Assembly (NCBI RefSeq): GCF_003696265.1 | Contig: NZ_RFFH01000029.1 | Coordinates: 1-46,464 of the forward strand | Origin: Nocardia stercoris | GTDB lineage: Bacteria; Actinomycetota; Actinomycetes; Mycobacteriales; Mycobacteriaceae | Reading direction: 5' to 3' | DNA length: 46,464 nt | In this document: piece by piece, positions 14,874 through 23,375 of the stretch | Layout: every line of letters begins with the position of its first letter | How positions within the stretch are numbered: the first letter of the stretch is position 1 | The notes under the pieces: model-generated | Told to the model about the DNA's origin: nothing | The model's input: the letters and a program-made list of their open reading frames with translations, nothing else | Databases searched by the model: none | Program-made: the position numbers and the translations under genes

Positions 14874-15845
14874 TTGCAGCCGACACCGCCATATCAACCG
14901 ACACCGACCCAATACCCGCCGCCACCACCGCAGCCGCAGTACCAGCAGGCACCGCAGTATCAGCAGCCGCAGTACCAGCAGCAACCGCAGTACCAGCCGG
15001 GGCCGCAGGACGCGATGCAGCCGCAGCAGCACGTGGACTACTCCACCGCCAACGGGGTGTACTGCCGCGTGTGTGGCGCGACGCCCGCCGCGGACGTAAC
15101 TTTCCGCGCCCACCAGGGCTTGATCATCATAATGCGGTTCCGGCGCGCGCCCGGCCCGTACTGCCGCAACTGCGGCCTCGCGACGTTCCGAAAGATGCAG
15201 GGCGAGAGCCTGGTTCAGGGCTGGTGGGGTTACGCCTCGTCGATCATCAACCCGATCACGATGCTGATCAACCTGGGTCCGCGCAGCACGGTCGACAAGT
15301 TGCCGCCGCCGCTGCCCGGTAGCCAGTACCAGCCCCTGGATCCCGGGAAGCCGCTGACTCAGCGGGCACCGATGCTGATGCTGTTGCTGCCCGTGATCGG
15401 ACTGCTGTCCATCGTGGCCCTGGTCGTGATCGGCGCCACCGCGAAGACCAGCAACACCGCGTCCAGCTACACGCCGTTCACGGTTCCCTCGATCACCATG
15501 CCGTCGATGCCCTCGATGCCGACCAAGCCTTCCGGACCGGCCAAGCCGACCACCACCGCGCCCACCACCGGCGCCACCACCGGCGACGCCGGCAGCGCCA
15601 AAGCCGGTGACTGCGTGTGGAATGCGCACCCGCACACCGGTGACGACGACAACAACCCCGATATGCAGGTCGTGGCGTGCACCGACTCGCGCGCGGAGAA
15701 GAAGATCCTCGGCCGCCTGTCCGGCGACGGTGGCGAATCCGCCTGCCAGGGCTCGTATCCGAACTTCGACTCGTACTTCACCGAGACCTACACCGGGACC
15801 GGCTCCTGGAAGAACTACACGCTGTGCATGCAGGACCTGCACTGA
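14874..15845 (+). CDS. LppU-like membrane protein with Gln/Pro-rich N-terminus and zinc ribbon
   Basis: This 323-aa protein consists of a Pro/Gln/Tyr-rich tail (1-55, repeats of PQYQQ), a four-cysteine zinc ribbon (Cys64-Cys67 and Cys97-Cys100, as YCRVCG and YCRNCG), one membrane helix (about 166-188), a Pro/Thr linker and an outer domain starting AGDCVWN with further Cys residues (VVACTD, ESACQG, YTLCMQD). The outer part resembles the LppU/SCO3897 family. Topology is predicted as zinc ribbon in the cytoplasm and the Cys-containing domain outside. TTG 14874 is chosen for its G-rich ribosome binding site at 14861-14866; an upstream in-frame TTG (14832) lacks one. A strong terminator follows. 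Confidence 0.68.
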   Translation: MQPTPPYQPTPTQYPPPPPQPQYQQAPQYQQPQYQQQPQYQPGPQDAMQPQQHVDYSTANGVYCRVCGATPAADVTFRAHQGLIIIMRFRRAPGPYCRNCGLATFRKMQGESLVQGWWGYASSIINPITMLINLGPRSTVDKLPPPLPGSQYQPLDPGKPLTQRAPMLMLLLPVIGLLSIVALVVIGATAKTSNTASSYTPFTVPSITMPSMPSMPTKPSGPAKPTTTAPTTGATTGDAGSAKAGDCVWNAHPHTGDDDNNPDMQVVACTDSRAEKKILGRLSGDGGESACQGSYPNFDSYFTETYTGTGSWKNYTLCMQDLH

Positions 15846-15865
15846 GCCAGGCCCGCTGAAACGAT

Positions 15866-15898
15866 CGAACCCGTTGCCACCGGGTGGCAACGGGTTCG
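15866..15898. terminator. Bidirectional terminator between the LppU-like gene and der
   Basis: A perfect 15-bp stem (15866-15880 with 15884-15898) and a 3-base loop, followed on the plus strand by tttcgtt. It lies between convergent genes, 20 bp after the plus-strand stop and 18 bp after the minus-strand stop. Confidence 0.85.
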
Positions 15899-15916
15899 TT
15901 TCGTTCGGGCCGGAAC

Positions 15917-17332
15917 CTACTTCTTGCGTTCCCGCTTCTCCCGCACGCGCACCGACACCCGCACCGGCGAACCGTCGAAACCGAACTCCTCCCGTAGCTT
16001 TCGCTCCAGGAACCGGCGGTACCCGGCCTCCAGGAAGCCGGTGGTGAACAGCACGAAGGTCGGTGGCCGGGTGCTGGCCTGGGTGGCGAACAGCACCCGG
16101 GGCAGCTTGCCGCCACGCATCGGCGGCGGCGTGGCCGCCATGATCTCCTTGAGCCAATTGTTCAGCGCACCAGTGGAAATGCGCTTGTCCCAGGACTCGA
16201 GCGCCGTCTCCATGGCGGGCACCAGCTTCTGCACGGCGCGGCCGGTGTGCGCGGAGATGTTGACCCGCTTGGCCCACTGCACCTGCACCATCTCGCGCTC
16301 GATCTCGCGCTCGAGCTGCTCGCGGCGGTCCTCGTCGACCAGATCCCACTTGTTGTAGGCGATCACGAGGGCCCGGCCGGCGTCCGCGGCCATCGAGATG
16401 ACCCGCAGGTCCTGCTCGGTGACCGGCTCCGACGCGTCGATCAGCATGACCGCCACCTCGGCCGACTCCAGCGCCGACTTGGTGCGCAGCGAGGCGTAGA
16501 ACTCGGTGCCGCCCGCCTGCGACACCTTGCGCCGCAGACCGGCGGTGTCGACGAAACGCCACGTCTTGCCGCCCAATTCGACCAGCGAGTCGACCGGGTC
16601 GACCGTGGTGCCGGCGACATCGTGCACGACCGAGCGTTCCTCGCCGGTGAGCTTGTTCATCAGGCTCGACTTGCCGACGTTCGGCTTGCCGATCAGCGCC
16701 ACGCGGCGCGGACCGCCGGTACCGCCGAGGGTTTCGCGCGGCGTGTCGGGCAGCGACTCCAGCACCAGGTCGAGCAGATCACCGGTGCCGCGGCCGTGGG
16801 TGGCCGACACCATCTTCGGCTCACCGAGACCCAGCGACCACAGCGACGCAGCCTCCGCCTCCAGCTTCTCGCTGTCGACCTTGTTGGCCACCAGGATCAC
16901 CGGGGTCTTGGCGCGGCGCAGGGTCCGGGCCACGACCTCGTCGGTCGAGGTGGCGCCGACGGTGGCGTCCACGACCAGCACGATCGCGTCCGCGGTCTGC
17001 ATGGCCTGCTCGGCCTGCCGGGCCACCGACTGCTGCAGGCCCTTCGCGTCGGGTTCCCAGCCGCCGGTGTCCTGCACCCAGAACTTGCGGCCGGCCCACT
17101 GCGCCTCGTACGAGATGCGGTCCCGGGTCACGCCCGGGATGTCCTCGACCACGGCCTCGCGGCGGCCCAGAATGCGGTTCACCAGTGTCGATTTGCCGAC
17201 GTTCGGCCGTCCCACGACGGCCAGGGTCGGCATGGGCACGTGCTCCTGGTCCAGTTCGCCCTCGTGATCGGCGAATTCCCAATCGGATTCGTCGGTCCAG
17301 ACGCCGTCCCCGGGCAGGGTGTCCTGCGTCAC
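15917..17332 (-). CDS. der: GTPase Der (EngA), ribosome assembly
   Basis: Der is a double GTPase essential for 50S subunit maturation. This 471-aa protein has an acidic 33-residue N-terminal extension, then the first G domain (GRPNVGKST at about 40-48, DTGGWEP, NKVDS), a second G domain (GKPNVGKSS, DTAGLRRK, NKWDLVD) and the C-terminal KH-like domain (VLFATQASTRPPTFVLFTTG, then RRFLERKLREEFGFDGSPVR), ending in a basic tail. The GTG start at 17332 overlaps the cmk stop as GTGA, indicating translational coupling. It is the last gene of a cmk-der pair that is conserved across actinobacteria (Rv1712-Rv1713) and is followed by a strong terminator. Confidence 0.97.
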   Translation of the reverse strand: MTQDTLPGDGVWTDESDWEFADHEGELDQEHVPMPTLAVVGRPNVGKSTLVNRILGRREAVVEDIPGVTRDRISYEAQWAGRKFWVQDTGGWEPDAKGLQQSVARQAEQAMQTADAIVLVVDATVGATSTDEVVARTLRRAKTPVILVANKVDSEKLEAEAASLWSLGLGEPKMVSATHGRGTGDLLDLVLESLPDTPRETLGGTGGPRRVALIGKPNVGKSSLMNKLTGEERSVVHDVAGTTVDPVDSLVELGGKTWRFVDTAGLRRKVSQAGGTEFYASLRTKSALESAEVAVMLIDASEPVTEQDLRVISMAADAGRALVIAYNKWDLVDEDRREQLEREIEREMVQVQWAKRVNISAHTGRAVQKLVPAMETALESWDKRISTGALNNWLKEIMAATPPPMRGGKLPRVLFATQASTRPPTFVLFTTGFLEAGYRRFLERKLREEFGFDGSPVRVSVRVREKRERKK

Positions 17333-18084
17333 CGGTTACCTCCTGCCGAAATGTGTTCCGCCACCACCCGATACAGCTCGTCGATGGTCTGTTCCATGGT
17401 CAGTTCGCTGGTGTCGACCAGAATCGCGTCCGCGGCCGGCCGCAGCGGCGACACCGCGCGCGTCGAGTCGAGGGTGTCGCGACGCTGCACATCGGCCAGC
17501 ACGGCCTCGTAGTCGTCGCCCCGGCCCTCGGCGATGTTCTGCTGATTGCGCCGCTGCGCCCGGGCCTGCGCCGAGGCGGTCAGGTAGATCTTGGCGTCGG
17601 CGTCGACGAGCACGACGGTCCCGATGTCCCTGCCCTCCACCACGATTCGGCCCGCGGCCGTGGTCATCTCGCGCTGCAACGCCACCAGCTGTTCGCGCAC
17701 CTCGGGCACCGCCGAGACCGCCGATACCGCGCGGGTGACCGCATTGCCGCGGATCTCCGCCGAGACGTCCTCGCCGTCGAGGGCGATCAGTTCGCGGGCC
17801 GGGTCGGTGCCGATGGTCAGCGGCAGATCCTTCACCGCGATCGCGATGGCCACCGGATCACCGAGGTCCACACCGGACCGCAGCGCCCGCAGCGTCGCGA
17901 CCCGGTACATGGCGCCGGTGTCGAGGTAGCGAGCCTCGAGTCGTTGCGCCAGCCGCCGCGACACGCTCGACTTCCCGGTGCCCGACGGACCGTCCATCGC
18001 CACGACCAGCTCGCCGGAGAACAGCCGGGGATCCACGTCGTCCGCCACGCCGATACCTCCTGCCGACCGCTGACCGTCGAGCAT
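17329..18084 (-). CDS. cmk: Cytidylate kinase
   Basis: Cmk phosphorylates CMP and dCMP to the diphosphates for pyrimidine nucleotide recycling. The 251-aa protein has the P-loop AMDGPSGTGKSSVSRRLAQ, the CMP-binding signature YLDTGAMYRVATL, the segment VVEGRDIGTVVL with the GRDIGT motif, and the lid-like RRNQQN region with RRDTLDSTR. ATG 18084 follows an AAGGTGG box; a GTG at 18099 overlaps the rluB stop (GTGA) and could extend the protein by five residues. The gene lies between rluB and der, overlapping der by four bases, the standard order in mycolic-acid actinomycetes. Confidence 0.96.
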   Translation of the reverse strand: MLDGQRSAGGIGVADDVDPRLFSGELVVAMDGPSGTGKSSVSRRLAQRLEARYLDTGAMYRVATLRALRSGVDLGDPVAIAIAVKDLPLTIGTDPARELIALDGEDVSAEIRGNAVTRAVSAVSAVPEVREQLVALQREMTTAAGRIVVEGRDIGTVVLVDADAKIYLTASAQARAQRRNQQNIAEGRGDDYEAVLADVQRRDTLDSTRAVSPLRPAADAILVDTSELTMEQTIDELYRVVAEHISAGGNR

Positions 18085-18095
18085 CTGTCCACCTT

Positions 18096-19577
18096 TCACA
18101 ACGACACCGCCTGGTAAAGCTTTCCGATTTCGTCGCGGCCGAGCACCCGCAGGGTGCCGGGCCGCTGGTCGCCGAGCGCGACCGGTCCGATGTTGGTGCG
18201 CACGAGCGCGATGACCGGGTGACCGACCGCGGCCAGCAACCGGCGCACGATGTGCTTGCGGCCCTCGTGCAGCACGACCTTCACCAGCGATTTGCCGGCG
18301 CCCAGCTCGAGCACCTGGAAGTCGTCGACCGACGCCGGACCGTCGTCTAGTTCCACGCCGGCCTTGAGCCGCTTGCCGATGCCGCGGTGCACCTCACCGT
18401 CGACCTCGGCCAGATAGGTCTTGGAGACCTGGAAGGAGGGATGCATGAGCCGGTGCGCGAGGTCGCCGTCGTTGGTGAGCAGCAGCAGGCCCTCGGTGTC
18501 GGCGTCGAGCCGCCCGACGTGGAACAGCCGCTGCCCGGCCATCACCCGCTCGGCGACCAGATCGCCCACGCAGGGCCGGTTCAGCTCGTCGGACATGGTC
18601 GACTGCCAGCCCTTGGGCTTGTTGAGCGCCAGATAGACCTGCTCCTCACGGACCACCACCCGGACGCCGTCGACCCGCACGATCGCGGTGTCGGCATCGA
18701 CGCGCAGACCCTGCTCGCGCACGATCTCGCCGTTGACCTCGACGCGGCCCTGCTCGATCAGTTCCTCGGCGACCCGGCGCGAGGCGACACCCGCCTTGGC
18801 CAGCACCTTCTGCAGCCGCTCACCCTCACCGGCGGGCAGCCGCTTGGGCCCCTCGCCCTCGATGTGCTGGTGCTGGGCCGGCTTGGCGAAGCTGACGATG
18901 ATCGGCTCTTCTTTTTTCCGCTGCGGGCGGGGCTTGCGATCCGGGGCCGGACGCGGATGCAGGGGACGACCCGGCCCGATGCCGGACTGCCGGGAACCGG
19001 CACCGGTTCCCGCCCGGCTGGCGGGCGCGCCGCTGCGACCCGAGGTGAAGTTGGAACCGCGATCGCCCGAGGCGTACCCGGCGTCGCGACCGTAACCGGA
19101 ATCACGACCGCCACGACCGTAACCCGAGTCCCGCCCGGCGGAACCGCCGCGGCTGTAACCGGAATCACCGCGGCCACCACCGGAATTCCCGCGTCCGTAG
19201 CCCGAGTCGCCCCGGCCGCCGTCCGCACGCCCGTAACCGTCGCCACGACCACCACCCGTGCGCCCGTACCCGGAGTCGCCGCGGCTACCGCCCGCGCGCC
19301 CGTAACCCGAGTCGCCCCGGCTACCGCCGCTCCCCCGTCCGTACCCCGAGTCCCCGCGGTTACCGGAGTATCCGCGTCCCGAGTCGCGACCGCTGTCTCC
19401 ACGGCCGTAGCCGGAGCCCCCGCGGTCGCTGCCGGTTCCCCGGCCTCCGGCGCGCCCGGCGCCGGTGTTCCCGGTGCGGCCGGATCCGCCGCCGGTGCGT
19501 CCCGAGCCGCCGCGTGGCGGCTCGCCCTGACGTTTCCTACGATCCGGTGTGCCATCTCGGCGAGCGGGTGTATTCAC
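18096..19577 (-). CDS. rluB: 23S rRNA pseudouridine synthase RluB-like, with long RG-rich N-terminal extension
   Basis: The C-terminal 245 residues form a RluB/RsuA-type pseudouridine synthase: an S4 RNA-binding domain (RLQKVLAKAGVASRRVAEEL, about 254-298) followed by the catalytic domain with GRLDADTEGLLLLTNDG (catalytic Asp358), and later VLHEGRKHIVRRLLAAVGHP. It should modify 23S rRNA in the large subunit. Unusual is the N-terminal tail of about 220 residues made of Gly, Arg, Ser, Asp and Tyr in repeats such as GDSGYGR and SRGDSGYGR, then a Lys/Arg/Pro stretch. Such RG/Tyr-rich tails bind RNA and can self-associate. The GTG start at 19577 is preceded by an AGGA box. ScpB lies 14 bp upstream on the same strand; cmk follows with a start/stop overlap. 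Confidence 0.93.
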   Translation of the reverse strand: MNTPARRDGTPDRRKRQGEPPRGGSGRTGGGSGRTGNTGAGRAGGRGTGSDRGGSGYGRGDSGRDSGRGYSGNRGDSGYGRGSGGSRGDSGYGRAGGSRGDSGYGRTGGGRGDGYGRADGGRGDSGYGRGNSGGGRGDSGYSRGGSAGRDSGYGRGGRDSGYGRDAGYASGDRGSNFTSGRSGAPASRAGTGAGSRQSGIGPGRPLHPRPAPDRKPRPQRKKEEPIIVSFAKPAQHQHIEGEGPKRLPAGEGERLQKVLAKAGVASRRVAEELIEQGRVEVNGEIVREQGLRVDADTAIVRVDGVRVVVREEQVYLALNKPKGWQSTMSDELNRPCVGDLVAERVMAGQRLFHVGRLDADTEGLLLLTNDGDLAHRLMHPSFQVSKTYLAEVDGEVHRGIGKRLKAGVELDDGPASVDDFQVLELGAGKSLVKVVLHEGRKHIVRRLLAAVGHPVIALVRTNIGPVALGDQRPGTLRVLGRDEIGKLYQAVSL

Positions 19578-19591
19578 GTGGTCCTGTCAAT

Positions 19592-20323
19592 TCAATCGTC
19601 GGTGCCGAGGTCGATATCGGCCGCGGCAGGTTTCCTGAGCCGGGTGAACCGGGGGTCGGTCTCCAGGCTCTCGTTGATCTCGTCGATCAAGTCGACGCCC
19701 GGAAGCAACGGCGCCAGGGGCGGAAGTTCCGCCAGTGACGCGAGCCCGATCCGCTCGAGGAACAGCTCGGTGGTGACATACCGAGTGCCGTTGGTCTCCG
19801 GATCGGCGCCTGCTTCGGCGATCAATCCGCGGGCCACCAGGGTGCGGATGACACCGTCGACATTGACCCCTCGTACCGCACTCACCCGTGCTCGCGTAAC
19901 CGGTTGACGATAGGCGATGACCGCCAGGGTTTCCAAAGCGGCCCGGGTGAGCTTGGACCGGGATCCGTCGAGCAACATGCGCTCGACCTGAGGTGCGTAC
20001 TCGCTTCGAGTGTAGAACCGCCAGCCGTCGCCGGCATTGCGCAGGTCGATGCCGCTGCGCCGGGCGGTCAGCTCGGCCGACATCCGGCGCAGTGTCCGAT
20101 CCACCCGCTCGGGGCTGTCGTCGAGCGCGGCGGCCAGCAATTCCGCCGGTGCGGGGCTGTCCACCACCAGCAGCATGGCCTCGAGGGCCGCGTGGAACTC
20201 GTCGTCGCCGAGCGCTTCGGTGATCTCGGCCACCTCGCCGGATGCGGCGCGGTCGGGGGCCGGTTCGCCGCCGGCGGTTTCGTCGTCGCCGAACAGGGTG
20301 TCGTTGCCGCCGGTGGCCATCAT
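19592..20323 (-). CDS. scpB: Segregation and condensation protein B
   Basis: ScpB is the kite subunit that bridges SMC heads with ScpA in bacterial condensin. The 243-aa protein has an acidic N-terminus (about 1-40), then two winged-helix domains: FHAALEAMLLVVDSPAPAEL starts the first, and ALETLAVIAYRQPVTRARVS with GVNVDGVIRTLVARGLIAE marks the second. ATG 20323 overlaps the scpA stop (ATGA). The C-terminal Arg/Pro-rich extension (about 215-243) is variable in the family. Genes parA, scpA, scpB and rluB are joined as an apparent operon. Confidence 0.95.
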   Translation of the reverse strand: MMATGGNDTLFGDDETAGGEPAPDRAASGEVAEITEALGDDEFHAALEAMLLVVDSPAPAELLAAALDDSPERVDRTLRRMSAELTARRSGIDLRNAGDGWRFYTRSEYAPQVERMLLDGSRSKLTRAALETLAVIAYRQPVTRARVSAVRGVNVDGVIRTLVARGLIAEAGADPETNGTRYVTTELFLERIGLASLAELPPLAPLLPGVDLIDEINESLETDPRFTRLRKPAAADIDLGTDD

Positions 20324-21168
20324 CCGTAGTCCTCGTCGATGTCGGGGGTCGTGACCGGCCGGTCGCCGGTGGGTTCACCGATCCAGCTGACCGCCAGCGG
20401 GCCCAGCGGATCGGACTGGTCGAACTCGATGGTCTTACCCCGGTACAGCTCGAGCAGGGCCAGGAACCGGGCGACGATCTCGATCGGCCGCTCGCAGTCG
20501 GCGCACAACTGCTGGAAGGTGGTCCAGGCGCCGATACCGGCGTTGCGCAGCATCTCCATGACCAGGGTGGCCTGTTCGGCGATGGAGATGGCGTGGGCGT
20601 GGATGTGATCGAGGCCGACCTTCGGGACCGGGCGCGGGGTGAACGCGGTCGCCGCGATATCGGCGAAGCGGGCCGCGTCCACGCCGAGGGTCACCTCGGG
20701 CAAAAGGTCCAGATAGCGCTCCTCGAGCGACACCGCGCGCGGGTACCGCCGCAGCGCGGCCTGTTCCAGCTCCCCCAGCAGCTCGGCCACCTGTTTGAAG
20801 GCCCGGTACTGCAGCAGCCGCGCGAACAGCAGGTCGCGGGCGTCGAGCAGTTCCAGGTCCTCCTCGTCGCTGACCTCGCCGGCGGGCAGCAGCCGGGCGG
20901 CCTTGAGGTCAAGCAGTGTGGCGGCGACCAGCAGGAATTCCGTCGTCTGGTCGAGCACCTTGTCCGCCCGCAGCCCCGGATCGGCGTCCAGGGCCGCGGT
21001 CAAAGCCTTGGTGTGTGCGATGAACTCGTCTGTCACCTGGGCCAGCGCCACCTCCGTCACGTCGAGGCGGCGCTGGCTGATCAGTTGCAACAGCAGGTCG
21101 AACGGTCCCTCGAAATTACTCAAACGCAGGTGGAACGTGCCGGTGCGCTCTGGAGTCTCCTCCGTCAC
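20320..21168 (-). CDS. scpA: Segregation and condensation protein A
   Basis: ScpA is the kleisin of the SMC-ScpAB condensin. The 282-aa protein shows the conserved N-terminal motif FHLRLSNFEGPFDLLLQLIS with the following RRLDVTEVALAQVTDEF, a helical middle with FLLVAATLLDLKAARLLP, and a C-terminal winged helix (EIVARFLALLELYRGKTIEF). The GTG start at 21168 overlaps the parA stop by four bases and its own stop overlaps scpB. It acts in the cytoplasm on the nucleoid. The gene order matches Rv1708-Rv1710. Confidence 0.96.
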   Translation of the reverse strand: MTEETPERTGTFHLRLSNFEGPFDLLLQLISQRRLDVTEVALAQVTDEFIAHTKALTAALDADPGLRADKVLDQTTEFLLVAATLLDLKAARLLPAGEVSDEEDLELLDARDLLFARLLQYRAFKQVAELLGELEQAALRRYPRAVSLEERYLDLLPEVTLGVDAARFADIAATAFTPRPVPKVGLDHIHAHAISIAEQATLVMEMLRNAGIGAWTTFQQLCADCERPIEIVARFLALLELYRGKTIEFDQSDPLGPLAVSWIGEPTGDRPVTTPDIDEDYG

Positions 21169-22133
21169 CGGCCCGACCGGTGGATGACTTCCCGTGCCAT
21201 AGCCCGATATGCTTCCGCACCACCGGATTTCGGCGCCCAGGTGGTGATCGGCTCACCGGCCACACTGGCGTCGGGGAAACGAACGGTCCGGTTGATCACG
21301 GTGTCGTACACCAGGTCACCGAATACTTCGACCACACGGGCCATCACCTGACGCGAGTGGAGGAGTCGAGCGTCGAACATGGTGCCCACGATGCCCGACA
21401 GGACCAGGCGCCGGTTCAGCCGGTCGCGCACCTTGTCCACGGTGTCGGTGAGCAGCGCCAGGCCGCGCAGCGAGAAGTACTCGCATTCCATGGGAATGAT
21501 GACGCCGTCGGCGCAGGCGAGCGCGTTGACGGTGAGCAGACCCAGCGACGGCTGGCAGTCGATGAGCACGTAGTCGTACTGGCCGAGCAGCGGCGCCAGC
21601 GCCCGGCCCAGGGTGTGCTCGCGGCCGACCTCGTTGACCAGCTGGATCTCGGCGGCGGACAGGTCGATGTTGCTGGGCAGCAGGTCCAGGCCGTCGATCT
21701 TGGTGTTCAGCAACACATCCGACGGGGCGGCGCGACCGCCGACCAGCAGGTTGTGCACGGTCAGCTCCAGATCGTGGTGCGCCACACCGAGTCCGGCGGA
21801 CAGCGCGCCCTGGGGATCCAGGTCGACCAGCAGTACCCGGCGGCCGTATTCGGCCAGCGCGGCACCGAGATTGATCGTGGTCGTCGTCTTTCCGACGCCA
21901 CCCTTCTGATTGCACATGGCCACGATGAGAGCTTCGTCTGCGGGGACTACCGGCGGCGGCGCAGGAATAACACGCAGCGGTCGTCCCGTGGGGCCGATCT
22001 CAACGCCGTCCGACACGATGTCCTTCGCCTCCCACAGGTCTCGGGCCGCTCGCTCGATGCGAGGGGCCGATCTGGTCGAAAGCGGTTCGGCCTCATTCCC
22101 GACCGGCGGCTGCGCCGCATCGGATGTGGTCAT
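21165..22133 (-). CDS. ParA/Soj-family ATPase
   Basis: This 322-aa ParA-type P-loop ATPase has a 65-residue N-terminal extension followed by the deviant Walker A motif CNQKGGVGKTTTTINLG, switch I (VDLDPQGALSAGLG), Walker B/switch II (YVLIDCQPSLGLLTVNAL) and the segment VIIPMECEYFSLRGLALL. It corresponds to the chromosomal ParA-like protein Rv1708, which sits next to scpA rather than the parAB pair near the origin, so its cargo may differ. ATG 22133 has a GGAG ribosome binding site. No parB gene or parS site is seen nearby. Confidence 0.94.
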   Translation of the reverse strand: MTTSDAAQPPVGNEAEPLSTRSAPRIERAARDLWEAKDIVSDGVEIGPTGRPLRVIPAPPPVVPADEALIVAMCNQKGGVGKTTTTINLGAALAEYGRRVLLVDLDPQGALSAGLGVAHHDLELTVHNLLVGGRAAPSDVLLNTKIDGLDLLPSNIDLSAAEIQLVNEVGREHTLGRALAPLLGQYDYVLIDCQPSLGLLTVNALACADGVIIPMECEYFSLRGLALLTDTVDKVRDRLNRRLVLSGIVGTMFDARLLHSRQVMARVVEVFGDLVYDTVINRTVRFPDASVAGEPITTWAPKSGGAEAYRAMAREVIHRSGR

Positions 22134-22277
22134 ACCGCTGCTCCTTCACATACCAACCCACTGCCCCACCGAGACGCTGCGAGGCGAGAAAAGCCCGGAC
22201 AGCGCGGCGTACTCGCTGTCCGTCTCGCTGTAGACGCTACCGCTTGCAGGTACCGGACCTGCGATCGGACACGCTCC

Positions 22278-23249
22278 TTACCGTGCGCGAGGATGGGCTG
22301 TCGCCCAGACCTCGTGCAGGGTGTTGACCGTGACCAGAGTGTAGATCTGTGTGGTGGTCACCGAGGCGTGCCCGAGGAGTTCCTGCACAACTCGCACGTC
22401 GGCACCCCCGTCGAGCAGGTGGGTGGCGAACGAATGACGAAGTGTGTGAGGCGAAACCGCGGCCCGGATGCCCGCGCGCGCGGCCGCGTCGGCCAGCACC
22501 TGCCACGCGCTCTGCCGCGACAGCCGGCCGCCGCGCGCGTTGAGGAACAGGGCCGCGGTGCCGGTTCCGCGCTGTGTCAACGCCGGACGCCCGCGCACGA
22601 GATAGGCGTCCAATGCGGCGAGCGCCGGCCGGCCGACCGGAACCATCCGCTGTTTGCCGCCCTTGCCGCGCAACAGCACCGAGCGGTCGGTGGTGTCGAT
22701 GTCGTCCACGTCGAGGCCGATCGCCTCCGAAATGCGTGCGCCGGTGGAATAGAGCAGTTCGAGTAGTGCGCGGTCCCGCAGTCCGCGCGGACCGCCGTCC
22801 GCCGCGCCGGCCCCGCCGGCAGCGGTCAGCAACTGTGAGATCTGTTCGTAGGGAAGAGCTTTGGGCAACCGGCGGCTCGGCGTCGGCGGTTTCACGCCGT
22901 GCGCCACATCGCCCTCGGTGAATCCCTCGGCCGCGGCGAACCGGTGCAGGCCGCGCACCGCGACCAGGGCACGCGCCGCCGAACTCGCCGCCAGTGCCGG
23001 ACGATGTTCGTCGCCTTCCCGCAGTGCCACCGCGTAATCGGCGATATCCCCCTCGGTCACGCCGGCCAGCGCGTCGATCGCGCGCTCCGCCAAGAACTCT
23101 CGATACCGGTGCAGGTCCCGGCGATACGCGCCCAGCGTGTTGCGCGCGGCGCCCCGCTCGACGGCGAGGTGGTCGAGGTAGGCCGCGATCTCCCGGGACA
23201 GGGCCCCCACGGCCACAATCCGACTCGCCCCTGGATCGCTCACGCACAC
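22278..23249 (-). CDS. xerD: Site-specific tyrosine recombinase XerD
   Basis: XerD, with XerC, resolves chromosome dimers at dif sites at the septum. The 323-aa protein has the N-terminal SAM-like DNA-binding domain (IAAYLDHLAVERGAARNTL, YRRDLHRYREFL) and the catalytic domain with the conserved Arg in LLYSTGARISEAIGL, the HxxR box HTLRHSFATHLL, GHASVTTTQIYT carrying the late His and the Tyr nucleophile, and a C-terminal tail ending HPRAR. The GTG at 23249 is chosen; a GTG two codons later is also possible. The length fits the XerD family and the position between parA and the Nudix gene matches Rv1701, so this is the housekeeping recombinase and not a phage integrase. Confidence 0.93.
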   Translation of the reverse strand: MCVSDPGASRIVAVGALSREIAAYLDHLAVERGAARNTLGAYRRDLHRYREFLAERAIDALAGVTEGDIADYAVALREGDEHRPALAASSAARALVAVRGLHRFAAAEGFTEGDVAHGVKPPTPSRRLPKALPYEQISQLLTAAGGAGAADGGPRGLRDRALLELLYSTGARISEAIGLDVDDIDTTDRSVLLRGKGGKQRMVPVGRPALAALDAYLVRGRPALTQRGTGTAALFLNARGGRLSRQSAWQVLADAAARAGIRAAVSPHTLRHSFATHLLDGGADVRVVQELLGHASVTTTQIYTLVTVNTLHEVWATAHPRAR

Positions 23250-23375
23250 ATCATGGCACTCGCACGCCGCAACGGGCCGTCCGAAACACCCGAATGCGGG
23301 GTGGGCACCCGGGAACCGTCGTGGCGGAATCGCCTGCGCCGGGCCGGGTCGGGTCGCTACCGCCGCCGAACCGGA

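Noticed and set aside
18387..19907. 506-aa plus-strand open frame opposite rluB
   Set aside because: Antisense to the pseudouridine synthase catalytic motifs and the RG extension; no recognisable domain.
22278..23249. xerD as a mobile-element integrase
   Set aside because: It lies in the conserved housekeeping block with no attachment-site repeats or phage genes next to it; it matches the XerD family and length.
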